Position numbers and translations under genes: made by a program. 64,000 nt of DNA from Anthonomus grandis grandis. Its lineage: Eukaryota > Arthropoda > Insecta > Coleoptera > Curculionidae. Where the stretch lies: assembly GCF_022605725.1 (NCBI RefSeq), contig NC_065553.1, positions 9,548,001 through 9,612,000 on the forward strand, in the 5' to 3' direction. Of the stretch, positions 47,820-60,000 are shown in pieces. The notes beneath the pieces are model-generated. The model was not told the DNA's origin. It made no database searches and was given only the letters and a program-made list of their open reading frames with translations. How positions within the stretch are numbered: position 1 is the first letter of the stretch; each line of letters starts with the position of its first letter.

Positions 47820-49379
47820 ATGTATACATCTTCAGATGAAGAAGAAGTCCTTGTGTTACTTGCACTGAAAAAAGGGTAATTTAAGGTAAAATTCAGATCA
47901 TTATCTAAAAATAAGCGTGTGTTTTATTGTGCATCCGATTTAGGAAAAAAAGAAAATGGGTTCACGATATTAATAAAGAAAGACTTCTGCATGACGAATA
48001 TCATACATTGATGGCACAATTACGAAAATACGAGAATCGATGTTATATCTATTTTAGAATGACTATAGATTGTTTCCATACATTTTTACATCTTATAGAA
48101 AATGATATCCGAAAAGCAGATACAATTTACTGAGAGGCTATTTCGCCCGAAGAACAATTAGCCATAACACTAAGGTAGGTAATAAAAACATCAAATATTT
48201 CAAAAGCAGTTAAAAAAATATGCCTACCTGTACATATTTTATTATTTAGTAAAGGCTATTTATTTCTATGCTAATGGATTTAATGAGTTAAAGTAGCTAG
48301 AAGCTGATAATTCTTCTGCACCTGTTTAGTATCTGATGGCATCATCATGAGCTTGGTTGGTTAGTGTAATATAGCTGTTTTCCGAATCTGGTTTGTAGTA
48401 TTGAGAGCCTTGTGATTGATCGAAGAATGCAGTATCGTTTGGAGTCATTGGAGAATAAAGAGATATCAGTGACTTACTTTGAACTACCTGTACTTGCTGG
48501 TCTAGGTTGATAGCTATTTGAAAAAATTTCTTCCGACTGAAGCAACTCCTGTTCCATGATGATTTGCGCAATTTTCAATTTCAATTTTGTCTCAATTTGT
48601 CTCCGAGGAGAGAAACTTTTTATGGTACAGGCGCGAGCCAAAAAAACTTGATCAATTCTATCATTCGCCGGGCCCCTTGTTTAATTTCAAAACATGTTAT
48701 CATATCTTTCACAGAAGTTGACTGCTCAGAATTGCGCTTTCTGTTTGCCTTGGGTATAACAACTGGAGTTTTAGGCACAGGTGTAAGAGTAGAAGCAATA
48801 CTCGAAGTAGGTGCAGGTAATACCAATGATTGAACCTGAATAATGTTCATATTTGGTTTTTGAAAAAAATGCCAGATTGTATTTCTTGTAACTCTTGACT
48901 CTTACTAATTTGTTCTGATTCGGAAATTTCACTTATTTCTACGCTCTTAGCTGACTCCATATTTATCAATGCTGTGGATTCTGGTGAATGGATGCCGCTA
49001 ACATTACGTATAGTTTTTTATATCCATTTTTCACTATTAGTTGCCACTTGTCCTATTTTAGATCTATTGCCCGTATAATATATTTAGCATAAGTATTGCG
49101 CCGATACCTCCATTTTACTGCTGGGGACACATTTTATACAACAGGCCATTGTTTTATAGTTGGTTTTTCTACCGTGTGCGGCATAGTTAAGTGTGTGAAG
49201 CTTTATGCCAAAATTTGCAACCTATATATTTACCAGAACCCGCTAGAGACTCAAGAAAAAAGAAAAAATCTCAAGAAGGTTTTAGATTTACTTTTGCGGC
49301 TACTTGGATATGGTTAAGTTGTAATTCTGAAAGGAGTAGTAGGTCAACACAACCGGTAATGGTAAAGACTGCAAGTTAG
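47820..49379 (+). pseudogene. Harbinger (HARBI1-type) transposase pseudogene
   Basis: The plus strand encodes MYTSSDEEEVLVLLALKK (47,820-47,875). It is spliced in frame to KRKWVHDINKERLLHDEYHT and CYIYFRMTIDCFHTFLHLI (47,944-48,130). A TGA at 48,131 precedes EAISPEEQLAITLR, where a GTAGGT donor follows. The protein resumes at 49,098 with YLHFTAGDTFYTTGHCF, VGFSTVCGIV, and, after a frameshift, VCEALCQNLQPIYLPEP and QEGF. WVH-I, YFRMS-FHTFL, EAISPEE-LA-TLR, GDTF, STVCGI and QP-YLPEP are ordered blocks of the PIF/Harbinger DDE nuclease. The catalytic half is missing. The two halves are separated by about 0.9 kb carrying an antisense MADF/BESS-like ORF. Confidence 0.8.
48326..49000 (-). pseudogene. 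MADF/BESS-type accessory ORF of Harbinger, decayed
   Basis: Minus-strand frames give ESAKSVEISEISESEQISKS (acidic linker, about 48,900-48,960), NIIQVQSLVLPAPTSS, then PVVIPKANRKRNSEQS. Next come CFEIKQGARRMIELIKFFWL and, after a stop, VSLLGDKLKLKLKIAQIIME followed by QELLQ (about 48,550-48,610). The FF-SL-P-LPR-KLKLKIKIAQII-E pattern resembles a BESS motif, the C-terminal interaction motif of MADF proteins. PIF/Harbinger elements carry a separate MADF or Myb-like DNA-binding protein needed with the transposase, so this is probably that partner. Stops and frameshifts break it and the MADF domain itself was not recognised. Confidence 0.6.
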
Positions 49380-50137
49380 CCGATTTATAAATCAATTATT
49401 CGCTGATAAAAATAGTTAGGGACTAAGAGTACCAATAATCTAAATAGTCATGAAAAGGTGAAAAGATGTTTTAATAGTGAATTTTGTAGTATCATATAGT
49501 TCTAATGTAGGAGCTTCTGTTTTAAGAAAAGGAAATCTAGGAAAATATCAAAAAATTCAAAATATTGACTTTAAGACATAAGAAAGCAGCAAGGAAAAAA
49601 TAGGTGATATTCTTAACTTCCTAACTTAAAACTTAATTTGGTTCCAGTTAATTCCAGAATTGGTACTCTATATTCCGCATAATATTTAACAAAGAAGACA
49701 TCTCTACTTTAAGTACAATGCTACCAAAAAACCTTGATAAATCTTTGAAAAGATTTAAATGTTTTTGATTGAGTTGATCAGAATAATTTTGCTCCTAAAA
49801 ACCAGAGTCCAACCAAATTTGTGGTAAATATGGCGAAAATATATAAAAAAGCTATGCATTAAGTTAAGTAATATGGACTTAAGTTAACCTTGCTTTTAAA
49901 ATAAAGCAGAAATTATTTCTATTTGTGGTACCGCCACTGGTCATATTTCAAATATTACCACTCTAAATGCATTGGTGCATATAGCACACCTTTAAGTAAA
50001 AATAAACTTTTAAACCTCCATATAAACCGTAAAAAACATTTGCCTAAATAAAAATGTTTTAAATTTATTTCCAATTACTGAAAGGCCAATTTAGATGATT
50101 TTGAAATATTTTATTGGTGGGAATATTTCGTGATTAA

Positions 50138-50174
50138 TATAAATTATCGGAATAGTGAGGTATATGGTATCAGT
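50138..50174 (+). promoter_or_regulatory. Core promoter of the 50.2 kb peptide gene
   Basis: TATAAA at 50,138-50,143 is followed by TCAGT at 50,170-50,174, with the initiator A 34 bp downstream and a 5' UTR of about 60 bases. The same layout and spacing occurs at the paralogue near 62.3 kb. Confidence 0.8.
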
Positions 50175-50231
50175 TGATCAATTAGCAGTATTAACATTAT
50201 TTTATTATCTGTTTTCACAGTATTTGTCAAA

Positions 50232-50630
50232 ATGTTCAAACTTCGTATGGTAAGTATTAATAATTTTCACCCTTTAATTTAGTTTATTAATTTTGTTATC
50301 TTCAATTTTTAGTAGGTAATGTTAAACGAGACTGACTACTAGTTTATGGTATTTTAAAATGGTTTTTATTTTCTAAATCATATTGTGCTCTATTCTCTTT
50401 TTCTATTCATTCTCTTTAAAACAATATAATTTTTCTTTTAGTTCGTGTTTGTCATGCTCGTAGCCATGGTCGCTGTAAACGTCATGGAAACTGAAGCCTC
50501 ACCATCACCAGACCATAAGGCCGAATCTTACCAAAACCAAAACTTAAAGGCATATCACCCAACCAAGGTGGAAATCAAAATTCATCATGAGGAACATCAT
50601 AAACACCATGGAGATGGCGGTGATGATTGA
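50232..50630 (+). CDS. Small secreted His-rich peptide, copy A
   Basis: Exon 1 is 50,232-50,249 (MFKLRM) and exon 2 is 50,442-50,630, joined in phase 0 across a GT-AG intron of 192 bp. The 68-residue product has a signal peptide of about 25 residues (MFKLRMFVFVMLVAMVAVNV then METEA). The mature peptide of about 43 residues contains HKAESYQNQNLKAYHPTKVE, then IKIHHEEHHKHHGDGGDD. The His/Gly/Asp-rich tail could bind metal ions, but that is inference. The first 25 residues and the core are nearly identical to the gene at 61.96-62.22 kb, and the SYQN-NL...HPT motif recurs in the Gly-rich protein at 56.3-57.0 kb. AATAAA signals follow at 50,647 and 50,729. Family not recognised. Confidence 0.85.
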
Positions 50631-50959
50631 AACGTTTCTGCTAATTAATAAAGGACCTTTGTGCCATATTCTTGGGATGAGCAACTAAATTTTTTAACCT
50701 TTTTGTTATGATTTTGTTTGATAGTTTTAATAAAGTTTTTGGTTTTGTATTTATACTTTATTTATTTTAATTTATAATGAAATTCTATATAAAGTGTTTT
50801 CAGGTTAAAAATAAACGAAAAGAATTAAAATAAGCTGCAATTTTAATAAAGACACCCTGTATATTTATTTAATATCACACACACTTTTAAGCTATTATTA
50901 ATGGCAGATATCTTTAGCTATGCTACAAGTTGTGAGGTTTTTATGGTAAGCTAGTCTTC

Positions 50960-52111
50960 TTAGTAGTGCCCATGTTCGTGTCCATGTCCATTTACTGCAA
51001 TTGCCACTGGTCTTATTTGGGTGCTAACTACTGGTACTTGTGATACCGACTAGAAAAACATTAAAGTTTTACTTTTGAAGCTAGAATATTAAAAATAACA
51101 TTTACTTGTTGAACAATCGATCCAGGATGGATTATGTCAAATCTGGATTGGGTGCTGAAAGCCGTTGGTACAGATACTGCAGGACCAGATGGTACTGTCA
51201 CTACTCCTCCACTTGTTACTATAAATTTTTTTCAAAAGTAGTTTCTTGTCATTGTCTTTCTGAATTAATATTTTATTAAAGCATTGAATAATATGATAAT
51301 GAAGCACAATTTTTGCAAAACCTACTAAAAAATAAGTAAACTTCATCTGTTAGGCACACTGATTTAAAAAAAATTAGCTAATTCTTTGAAGCTTAGCCTA
51401 CAGTTCGTCAACATTTATAATTTCTCTTCTATCCACCCACATGTACGTATGAATTATGCCTTTAACAAATTAAAATACCCGTTTGGCTATCAATAATTCA
51501 TATTACTTATAGTACCACTCATTTAATAAATAATATTATGAAACTTTTACCTGAGCCAACTGCTACACCAACACCGCCTCCTCCATTTACACCTCCAAGT
51601 CCTACTCCACTTCCTCCACCCAGGGCTCCTCCAATACCACCGCCAATTTCAGCCCCAATGCCAGCCCCAGTTCCTGCGCCTAATCCAACTCCAATACCGC
51701 CTCCAAGGGTTCCAAAACCGTTGGTACCGCCTGATACTGCTCCGTAAGAGTAGCTAGTGCCTCCACCATATGCAGATGCGCTGCTTACGGCGGTTCCTGA
51801 AGAACCTGCTCCTGAACCGCCTGCTCCTAAATAAAACACACAATTAGTAAATTATAAAAAATGCGGTTTTGATCCCCTACCATTTGCTGCTCCTCCTAGA
51901 CCTATTACATTGGCTCCCAGAACACCAGCGCCGCCACTAAGACCTGCTCCTCCAAGGCCCCCACCAGAGCTTCCGCCAGAAGATACTGCGATTCCATAGT
52001 TACCTAAAGAATTATATGAATTTTGAGTGAATGTGATGAAAATATATACATACCTATATGACTTGCACTAGCAAATGCAATAGTGCTTACTAAACAGATA
52101 AAATTCTTCAT
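50960..52111 (-). CDS. Gly-rich secreted cuticle-type protein with His tail, 219 residues
   Basis: Five exons join in phase: 52,054-52,111; 51,881-52,003; 51,551-51,826; 51,106-51,218; 50,960-51,049. The signal peptide is MKNFICLVSTIAFASASHIG. Residues about 20-155 are Gly/Ala/Ser-rich (GGLGGAGLSGGAGVLGANVI, then GGGIGVGLGAGTGAGIG-type repeats). The C-terminal 65 residues differ: VTVPSGPAVSVPTAFSTQSR then FDIIHPGS, ending NGHGHEHGHY. Gly-rich secreted proteins of this kind are common in insect cuticle. The first three introns are all phase 1 and fall in Gly codons, which suits repeat exon expansion. The Pro-rich open frame on the opposite strand (51,538-51,747) is only the complement of the Gly codons. 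An open frame continuing past the exon 3 donor into intron 3 is not the real end. Confidence 0.85.
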
Positions 52112-52148
52112 ATTTACTAAATTATGTTGTTTCTTTGGTGAGTACTTA

Positions 52149-52185
52149 CTGTGTGATAAAACAAGTTAGTTCTGTCTCTTATATA
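52149..52185 (-). promoter_or_regulatory. Core promoter of the Gly-rich protein gene
   Basis: TATATAA at 52,185-52,179 is followed 31-35 bp later by TCACACAGT, which offers two initiator-like A residues (52,154 and 52,150). The ATG is at 52,111. Confidence 0.6.
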
Positions 52186-53189
52186 TATAGTAAGATATGT
52201 GCCATTTGATATACAAGTAGTAACCTGACTCGGTAAAATTCTAGGTATATTTTTTTTTGTTATAAGGTCGCCGCGGTAAGTATATATTTCTTTAAAAATG
52301 TTAATAGTGGTATTTTTTTAAATATGTATTAATATTATTTCTTTTTTTTGTTTTTTTTTTCAGCTACAATTAATTTAAAGGTAACTATAACTTATAGTAT
52401 CTTATTTCACCTCAATATTTCTTACATACATTACATTTAATTTTACGTTTTTTTGCTTATCTTCGAAGTTATTATGATAAATATTGCTCCTTTTAAACTA
52501 TCTATTCTGATCTATTTAAACGTTTAATTTTTTTAATGTTGTCATTTGCCTAGGTATGATTATGATCTAGAAAATCCTAAAGTATTTATGATGAGGCAAT
52601 CTGCAATCAAGAACGCAAATGTTAAAGTGATCCAAAAGTTGGGACGCAATTCTTGCTTTTCTATTCATAATTTTTTAAACACTGAATATATGGTATAGCA
52701 AACGTCTTCAGAACTTCGTTATAGTATTAAAGGGTTTTTTACCCATTCGTTAGGTTTAAGTTAAAACAGTTGAAAATAGTCAACAGTCAAAAAAATAGCC
52801 AAAAAAGTCCTAGTAGTTTATTAACTTATACCTACACTACAAAACACGATCACTTACATTACTAGAAATATTTATTTTCACTGTATTTGTTTACAACTAT
52901 TTGTGCCTGATTTCAATCTTATGCCAGTATTTCGAAGTTCACTGTACTGAACTGACAACTGACTCCTAGCAGTGACGCCGCTTCTTATATACTCGGTTGA
53001 CCATTCCGGAAGATTCGCTGACCTTCGAGATATTGTGTTACTGTCGGTGTGCCATTTGTCTTCGGAATTTTTACAGAAACTTTTTCCATCTTTTGCCTTG
53101 CTGTAGTTTGGGGTGCTTTGGGCCACCACAGCAGACCTCCATACGTAAAGGTTGGTAGCACTGCCCTTGAGGTTATTTCAGGTTATCAT

Positions 53190-56160
53190 CATGGGTTGTA
53201 ACAATCAGGGTAACATAAGAATAATTTCCCAATGCTTGATTGTTTATCGCAAATATTCGTTTGAGCTTAACTTAGAACGCAGAGTTACCTCTCCTCTAAG
53301 AGTTTAACTTCTTCTAACACAGGAATTTCCTCATCTAGAGGATCTAAAAGTCAACCAACTTTCGCTATTGTTAAATGGTACTATTGTGGATTTAGGATGA
53401 CTGATGTCCTTTTTTTCTGTGTCCATCACAAAGCCGGCTGCAGTCGGTCTCTTACTGTTGTACTTAACTTGCTTTTGGCTTTCATAACAAAGTTATCCGC
53501 ATATTATATGTATAATGCTGTGTTCGGGTTCCTTTCGTTTTAAGAGTTCAACACCTTGTTCCAGTTAGTTATTTCCCAGAATCTTCTCTATCTTGGATAC
53601 TAGTGTATGTAGCGCTCACTCTGTTAAATTTCTTTCAATTTCTCAGGTGTCTTGAAAGCAAATGACTATTTAGTCCAAACTAAATGGTCTAAAAGATTTT
53701 GCCTTGCATTTTAGTCAGCTTATTTATTAGAGTTTGTGGTCCTTGTTGCATCATTGCTGGAACGATACCGTAAGGGACAGCAGATTTGTCAAATGTGCTT
53801 TTTATCTATTTTATCTTCACAGCGAGAATCTTGTACACTCTGGGGTACTTTTTGGATTCTCACGGTACTTTCTCCAAAAAGCCCCTTTCGCCTTTTGAAT
53901 ATTGTACTCTGTCAAGAGTGTTCTATATGTGTGCCATCTACCAGCATTTTACCTCAATGATCATCTCGTCAATCATCTGGATAAGTTCAATCTTGCAATG
54001 TCTTGTTTTTAAGCCGCTAGTTCTACTGTATCGAAAGCCTTTTTAAAGTCAACAAATATCAATTCTACATATATTATATCCTCCTATCTTTATTGCTTCT
54101 ATGATGACAGTGTCATTCCCTGGAGCTCTATTATTTTACAATTTTTTCAAAGCCATATTGATGCCATCCAGAGAGATCTTCGAAATATTATCGAAGCCCT
54201 AATTTTAAACCCTTATTCGCAGATATTCCTCTGGATTTAGATTTAATTGTTTAGTGTGTAAAATGATTTGACAATTTGTAACAAATTCTCTATTCGACGT
54301 GATATAAATAAATAAATAAACCTGTAATATGCAACAACAAAATATTACATAAAAGGTAATATTCACATAATGTGTTCTTTCATGCTACCCGAAAAATACA
54401 GTATTATTGGGCAGTTTCAATACTATACTAGTAAATGCTCAACTCATTTCTTAAAATAAAAACAATTAAGGTATATATGAATCTAACAGAAGAGCCTTGT
54501 ATTGAGCATGCCCTTATTGAGTTGTATACTTCAGAGTTTAACAAAAACCCTGATAGGCAAATGAGTTTTGAAAACCATTAGTTCTATGCAGTGGTATTTG
54601 AAATTTTAACATGTGTCTTTGCTTGTGACTGTAAATCTTGTCTTGCTGTGAAATGATCATGTAAATTCTATAAACAAACTGATCAAAATGTAAAGCTGCT
54701 CTCCGTCCATGTTTTAGTATTTTATTTTGAACATATATTGGTGGTGTGGGGTCAAATTTTCGCATGTTAAAGACAAATCTAATAGAGGCATTTTGAGCTA
54801 ACTGAGATTTGTTCTTTTTCCGAGAGTGAAATCATTGTGAAAAAGAACATTGCAGTAATCTAGCTGTGACTAAACAAGAGCCCCCATAAGCATTAATTTG
54901 ATATTTTTGGGCAAATTATATTTAAATTGATACAAACTTTTAAGTAAAGCATACATGCAATTTTTTATTGACATGTACGTAGAAGTTTAGGACCTCATCA
55001 AAAATGACTCCAAGATTTTTTGAAAATGCTGAATAAGGAAGAACACTGTTATTTATATGCAAAGTAGCAAAACTATCTTGAAGAAATTGTTTTTTAATTG
55101 TATTAGAATCTATGAGTAAGTATGTGCTTTTGTTAGTATTCAAAATCATCCCATGCTGTTTTGACCATTTAAATATTAAGTTCTCGTTAATTTGCTGCAT
55201 ACATTGACATGCATTATGAGGACGAAAGCCGGATAACAGCTATGTCATCTGCATAAAGATTTACAGAACAAAACAGAATCTGCTCTGCAAGATCCCTAGA
55301 GTAGATACTAAATAATAAGGGCTCGGGATACTACCCTGGGGAATTCCATAACCAGTAATAACAGGTTCAGATCTTGCTCCATCAAGTTCTACAATCTATG
55401 TCTTCAGTTGAAGAGAACTTTAGAACCATTTGCAAACACCCACTGAAAAACCGAAGAAGTTCATTTTGAGCCAACAGCATCTCATGATTTCTGAAATCTA
55501 ACAGTACCAGGCAAGAAATACAAGAGGAGCTCATATTGGTTGATATCTCGGAAGCTACTTTGGTCAGGGCTGTAGCTGTTCCATGATTTTTTTCAAACCA
55601 GACTTTACTGAAAGTTTAATTTCATGTATATTTATAAATTCAAGCAACATATCCAACATTAATAATTCAAAAATTTTGGCAAAAATTGGTAAAAGGGAAA
55701 TTGGTTTTAGCTCTGAAGGCTTGTGATATTACCATCCTTGTTCTTGAGTTTGACAATTTCTCTTTTCTCACTTATTAGTTTGCATCTCATTACTTTCATC
55801 CGTCATTGAAAGCTCCTGTTATTGCTTGCACTATTGCATCGTTTAAGATGTTTATTTTGGAGTATTTTACTAAGGAGATCTTCTTATTGCCGTTTATTTC
55901 TGTGTCCATATCTTCGTTCGTTCTATTTTAATCATTTTGGGTTGTTAGTAGCTAGTGTTTACTTCGATAATTGTTCTTACCGTTCGATGGTCGCTTGATT
56001 TTGCAAATCTTTTGTCACATCTTTAAGAGTATGTCTTTTATCAGTTATAAAAAAGTCTATCTCTAGTTCTTTGTCCTTTTGTCTGTGCTCTTCGCCTGGT
56101 CCATCTGCGCTTATATAAATATCAAAGATATTTGACAATCTCAATAGCGAATAATTAAAG
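53190..56160 (-). mobile_element. RTE-type LINE interrupted by a second LINE
   Basis: The minus strand shows, from high to low coordinate, an endonuclease end EIDFFITDKRHTLKDVT (about 56,010-56,070), the linker KREIVKLKNKDGNIT (about 55,735-55,775), and then foreign LINE sequence. RTE reverse transcriptase resumes with SLDGINMALKKL and NRAPGNDTVIIEAIKIGG (54,060-54,180), followed by VDFKKAFDT (about 54,030-54,055), a YADNFVMKAKSK block (about 53,480-53,520), and LDDEIPVLEEVKLLEE-like sequence (53,300-53,360). Block order and the APG-D and ALK-LKNN motifs are those of RTE-group elements. Many stops make it inactive. Breakpoints of the inserted element are near 55,730 and 54,240-54,300. Confidence 0.7.
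54300..55730 (-). mobile_element. Second LINE fragment nested in the RTE element
   Basis: The minus strand carries QFLPKFLNY-like and SGLKKIMEQLQP-like pieces (RPISVLPVFSKIFE and FRKNHGT blocks, about 55,590-55,690). These are followed by FCSVNLYADDIAVI (about 55,210-55,260, the YADD catalytic motif), FKWSKQHGMILNTNKSTYLL (55,110-55,175), FSKNLGVIFDE, and a C-terminal piece at 54,538-54,765. The order matches a Jockey/CR1-group reverse transcriptase. It ends near a (TTTA)n tail at about 54,300-54,320, as such elements often do. Stops and frameshifts are frequent. Flanking RTE sequence on both sides shows it inserted into an existing element. Confidence 0.65.
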
Positions 56161-56326
56161 ACATTATGAATTTTCAAGCACCTAAATACCAAAATTTAAA
56201 AAAACACAATTTTCTTTTAAATAAATGTTTTATTAACTATAATAAATTAATTAACAGTAATTGCTCATCTATTTACGAAAGGGTCTTTGCATTAAATTTT
56301 CGATGTCAGTCTCCGTGGGTTTTTGT

Positions 56327-56980
56327 TTAGTGAAGAGCTAATCCTCCATAACCGCCAAGACCGGAAAGACCTAATCCTCCGTAGCCACCCAGACCTATAA
56401 TTAAACATTTGCAAAATTTTTAAGAAAAACTAGTTATATTTGGAAATATTGTATAATGACGTTCTTAGGGTGCAAAAGTAAATGAGAAAAAACTCTTACC
56501 ATGTACTCCAATAACGCCGACAGGGGCAGCAATTTTAGTGACAATTGGGGCAGCAATAGGCGCAGCAATAGCTTTGGTTACTACGGGAGTTGGATGAAGA
56601 GAGATCAAGTTGCTATTTTGATATGAGGTAGCTCCAGCCTATGAATAAACTTATAACTTATTATTCACAATTTTACAGCCCTAATTAGAAACCAATGAAG
56701 AAAATAACAAAATGATGAAGTGTAGAATGTTATGTAGATTGATAAACTTACTTTTACGGCAATTGTGGGAGCAGCTATAACTTTATGCCCCACAGCAATA
56801 CCTCCCAATCCATATCCTCCAAGGCCTCCAAGACTTGCGTAACCGCCATAACCTCCAAGTCCTTCGTCCAATGATATAACTCCAGCAGAGGCAAAAGCGA
56901 TAAGAGTAGCGATAACACACTAAGTAAATAATTGAAAAATATGTTTCTAATGAATATTGATAACTTACCAACTTAAACAT
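56327..56980 (-). CDS. Gly/Tyr-rich secreted protein with SYQN motif, 128 residues
   Basis: Four exons join in phase: 56,969-56,980; 56,752-56,919; 56,500-56,638; 56,327-56,394. The signal peptide is MFKLCVIATLIAFASAGVIS. Two Gly/Tyr repeats (GLGGYGGYASLGGLGGYG in exon 2; LGGYGGLGLSGLGGYGG in exon 4) flank an Ala/Val/Pro-rich centre. That centre holds AGATSYQNSNLISLHPTPVV then TKAIAAPIAAPIVTKIAAPV. The GGYGG repeats suggest an extracellular structural protein, as in insect cuticle. The start MFKL and the SYQN-NL...HPT core match the small His-rich peptides on either side (50.2 and 62.0 kb), so the three genes are probably related. The open frame running beyond the exon 2 donor is intronic read-through. 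Confidence 0.85.
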
Positions 56981-57040
56981 GTTGATTTTGTTTTGTTAAA
57001 TTTTCAAATTACTTATGAAAGAAACAGATAAACTTTTCGG

Positions 57041-57074
57041 AATGATTTTCTCACCCCAGTGTAAACGTTTTATA
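57041..57074 (-). promoter_or_regulatory. Core promoter of the Gly/Tyr-rich gene
   Basis: TATAAAA at 57,074-57,068 is followed by TCATT at 57,045-57,041, with the initiator A 31 bp downstream. The 5' UTR is about 63 bases. Confidence 0.75.
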
Positions 57075-57079
57075 GTAAT

Positions 57080-60000
57080 GCATCCTAAAAAATTGCAACC
57101 CCACCCATAGGCGGGTTATTTATTATTATTTAAAGTAGTTGTTCTATACGTTAATTATGTCAAAAAAATCATAAATGTGGAACAAGGGCCTCCAGATTAA
57201 AATCCACTCATTCATACATAACCCGTTGTGTTTCAAGAGCTACAATACCGGCATCGAACAATTTTTTTGCTGATTTCTTGACGTGAATAGGCGGCGGTGT
57301 TATATACTTTTACAGAGTCGAACTTAGAAAAATAAGAACATTGCAGAGGTTACTTTAGACTTCGTGGATGTTCTTTCTTTTTAATAAAAGAGAATTATTT
57401 GAGCTATAATGAAACCACAATTAAAATTACGAATCATATTTAAATGGGTCTCAAAGAAAAATAAAAACCTGTTAGTTAACTGGGTATTTAATAAACAGGG
57501 ATATTAAGTAATTAATTAATTATAGTGTTTTACAAATGTTTATTATGAAAAAATATCACGTCAATATATTACAAAATTTTTTCTATTCTGTTAAAATGAA
57601 AAAACATAGACTGTTTTAAAAACTTAATTAAAATTGCTTCACTAAGAAAATAGCGTATTAAAATTTAATTATCAAATTGGACAAAAAACGTCCCCTTGAA
57701 CTCACCTCTTACTTTTTATTATAACTCTTTGGATTGTAAAAAAAATTCTGATAATTTTTCCATGCAAATCAAATTTCAAAATATTATGACTTTTCTATGA
57801 ATTAATATTTATACTTTACCGATATAAATTCACGCATCACATGCATTTTAATATTTTAAAGTAAGAATAATATCATTCAGATTGAAATGGTTCTAAAAAG
57901 TAATAAAATAATTACTTTAAAAATAACAGTGAATAACTTATCATTTCTATTATTAATTTATATTATTTTTCTAAGATTTTTAAATTACTAGTTTATAATA
58001 TTTTCTCAATCAGCATTTTTTTTCAAATTCTATTACATGTTTGGTTTAAATTGGTTATTGTAGGCTTCATAAATCTTTGATATAAATTGAAAATTAAAAG
58101 TAAAAATTAATTTAGTATAATTTTGTAATTACCAGGACAATTTTTCCTTGAATAATATTATGGTAATGCCTCTTGAGTAATGATACATTCTTAAGTTTAT
58201 AAAAAGTGGATTTTTCATAAAACATAATTTAAATTAATCTATAATATAATTTCTGCATTTTAAATTATTGCCCAATAAGGGATCAATTTTTTTTGTATTC
58301 TTCAAATTACATTATTATTAGTATATTCTTTCTTATATTAATTTTGAATTCATTGATTGAATTTATTTATTAATATTAAAATTTTTAGGACTTTTTAAGA
58401 CTTATTTGAGATAAGAATGCTTTAATATTTCTAGACATAATATAGCTTCATTTAACTCGATTTTGAATTTGTTGCTCCTTATTTACTTAACTCTTAATAT
58501 TTTAACTTATTAATATCAATTTAAGATTAGCAATCATAAGATTAATTATATATTTTATATTTATTAATATATTATGATAATTTAATTTTAATTTTAATCA
58601 ATTTTATTAACATATCGAACAAGCATAAAAAATTAAACTATTGGGGTTTTTTAGACAAATTAAGTACAATCCTGTCCTGTAGATCTTATAGAGATTTATC
58701 TGCTTAGCCATATGATTTAATGCAAATGAAAAATTAAAATTGAAAAGCGAATCTAGTTTTATGATTGCCAATCTAAACCAGAAAAATGCTACTAATAGGT
58801 TTAGCGAGGTAGCTGCCTTGTTTTTGTTTTTTTTTACAGTTTAAATTAATTTTACTCTTAATTAAAATATTAATTTAAATTGGGTTTTACCTTAAATCAT
58901 ATTTTGCCAAAATAAATATTTTAAAAATGATACATATCTACAAGTAGAAACGACAGCATTATCAGGCCTAAAATCAAAAATATTATTTTAAATAGAATAA
59001 AGGAATAATATATGCTGTGAGACCGTGACTGTGTGCTTTCTTTCTTTTCGTTTGGATGTTAGTTTCTTTGAGAAGAATGAATGAGATTTTTTTATTTAAC
59101 AAAATTAATGTTTTTTAAATATATAACTGTATATTTATCAATGATTTCAGTATATTAATACTATTTTTACTTTTCAATTTACTGAATAAATAACTCCTCA
59201 AATGCTGCATCTACTATTATTTTAAAAGTTATGAAATCTTATAGCACCTATTTAATAACGTCTAAAAATTTTCTTAAAGTTATGCTGTCAAAGTTATATA
59301 TCATTTCTAACATAATTTGATAGTGTTTTAAGCACATTTTTTACATATAAATTAAACCATTCAAACAGGCCTTACAATGCTTGTAAAAATAAAATAGGAA
59401 TATTTCCTTTACACAATAATTTAATTACACTAAAAATTGTTCATCAGCATTAATTACATTAAAATAATATAGGGTTTGATTATGGTAGTCAACTTTGTTT
59501 CTATAAAATATCGCTAAAAAAATAAAATGAAGCATTATAATGCATGATTTTAGTTTTAATGTATCGAAAATATATTTATAAAGCATCGTGCTCCATTTAT
59601 TTTATATTAATTTTCTTTATATTTTTTTTGTTTTTTAATTAAGTATTTATCTGTATCTCTGATAATTTAGGTATAATTGATTATTTGTGATATCATTTTC
59701 TCATTATATATGTTGCTATCGAAATAACGTAAGTAGGATATTGTTTTAAAAAAATTTAAAGAAAAATAATTTAAGTCCTAATAATTTTTACAAGATCTTA
59801 ACATTTATGTCGAATAAATTGCTTTGCACACAGTTTTTAAACCTCTTTCAACCTATGGATGCCTATAGATCCCAATGAGAATTTTTGTTCCGAATTACCT
59901 AAATAGCCGTGTCCCAAAGTTGAGTAAATTTGGACACAGAGCTTTTTCTTTAATTTTTTTTTAAAATATAGTTTTCGGAGAAAAACATTTTTTTAATTAA

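Noticed and set aside
51538..51747. Plus-strand Pro-rich open frame (69 codons)
   Set aside because: It is the complement of Gly codons in exon 3 of the minus-strand Gly-rich gene, which has a signal peptide, promoter and consistent splicing.
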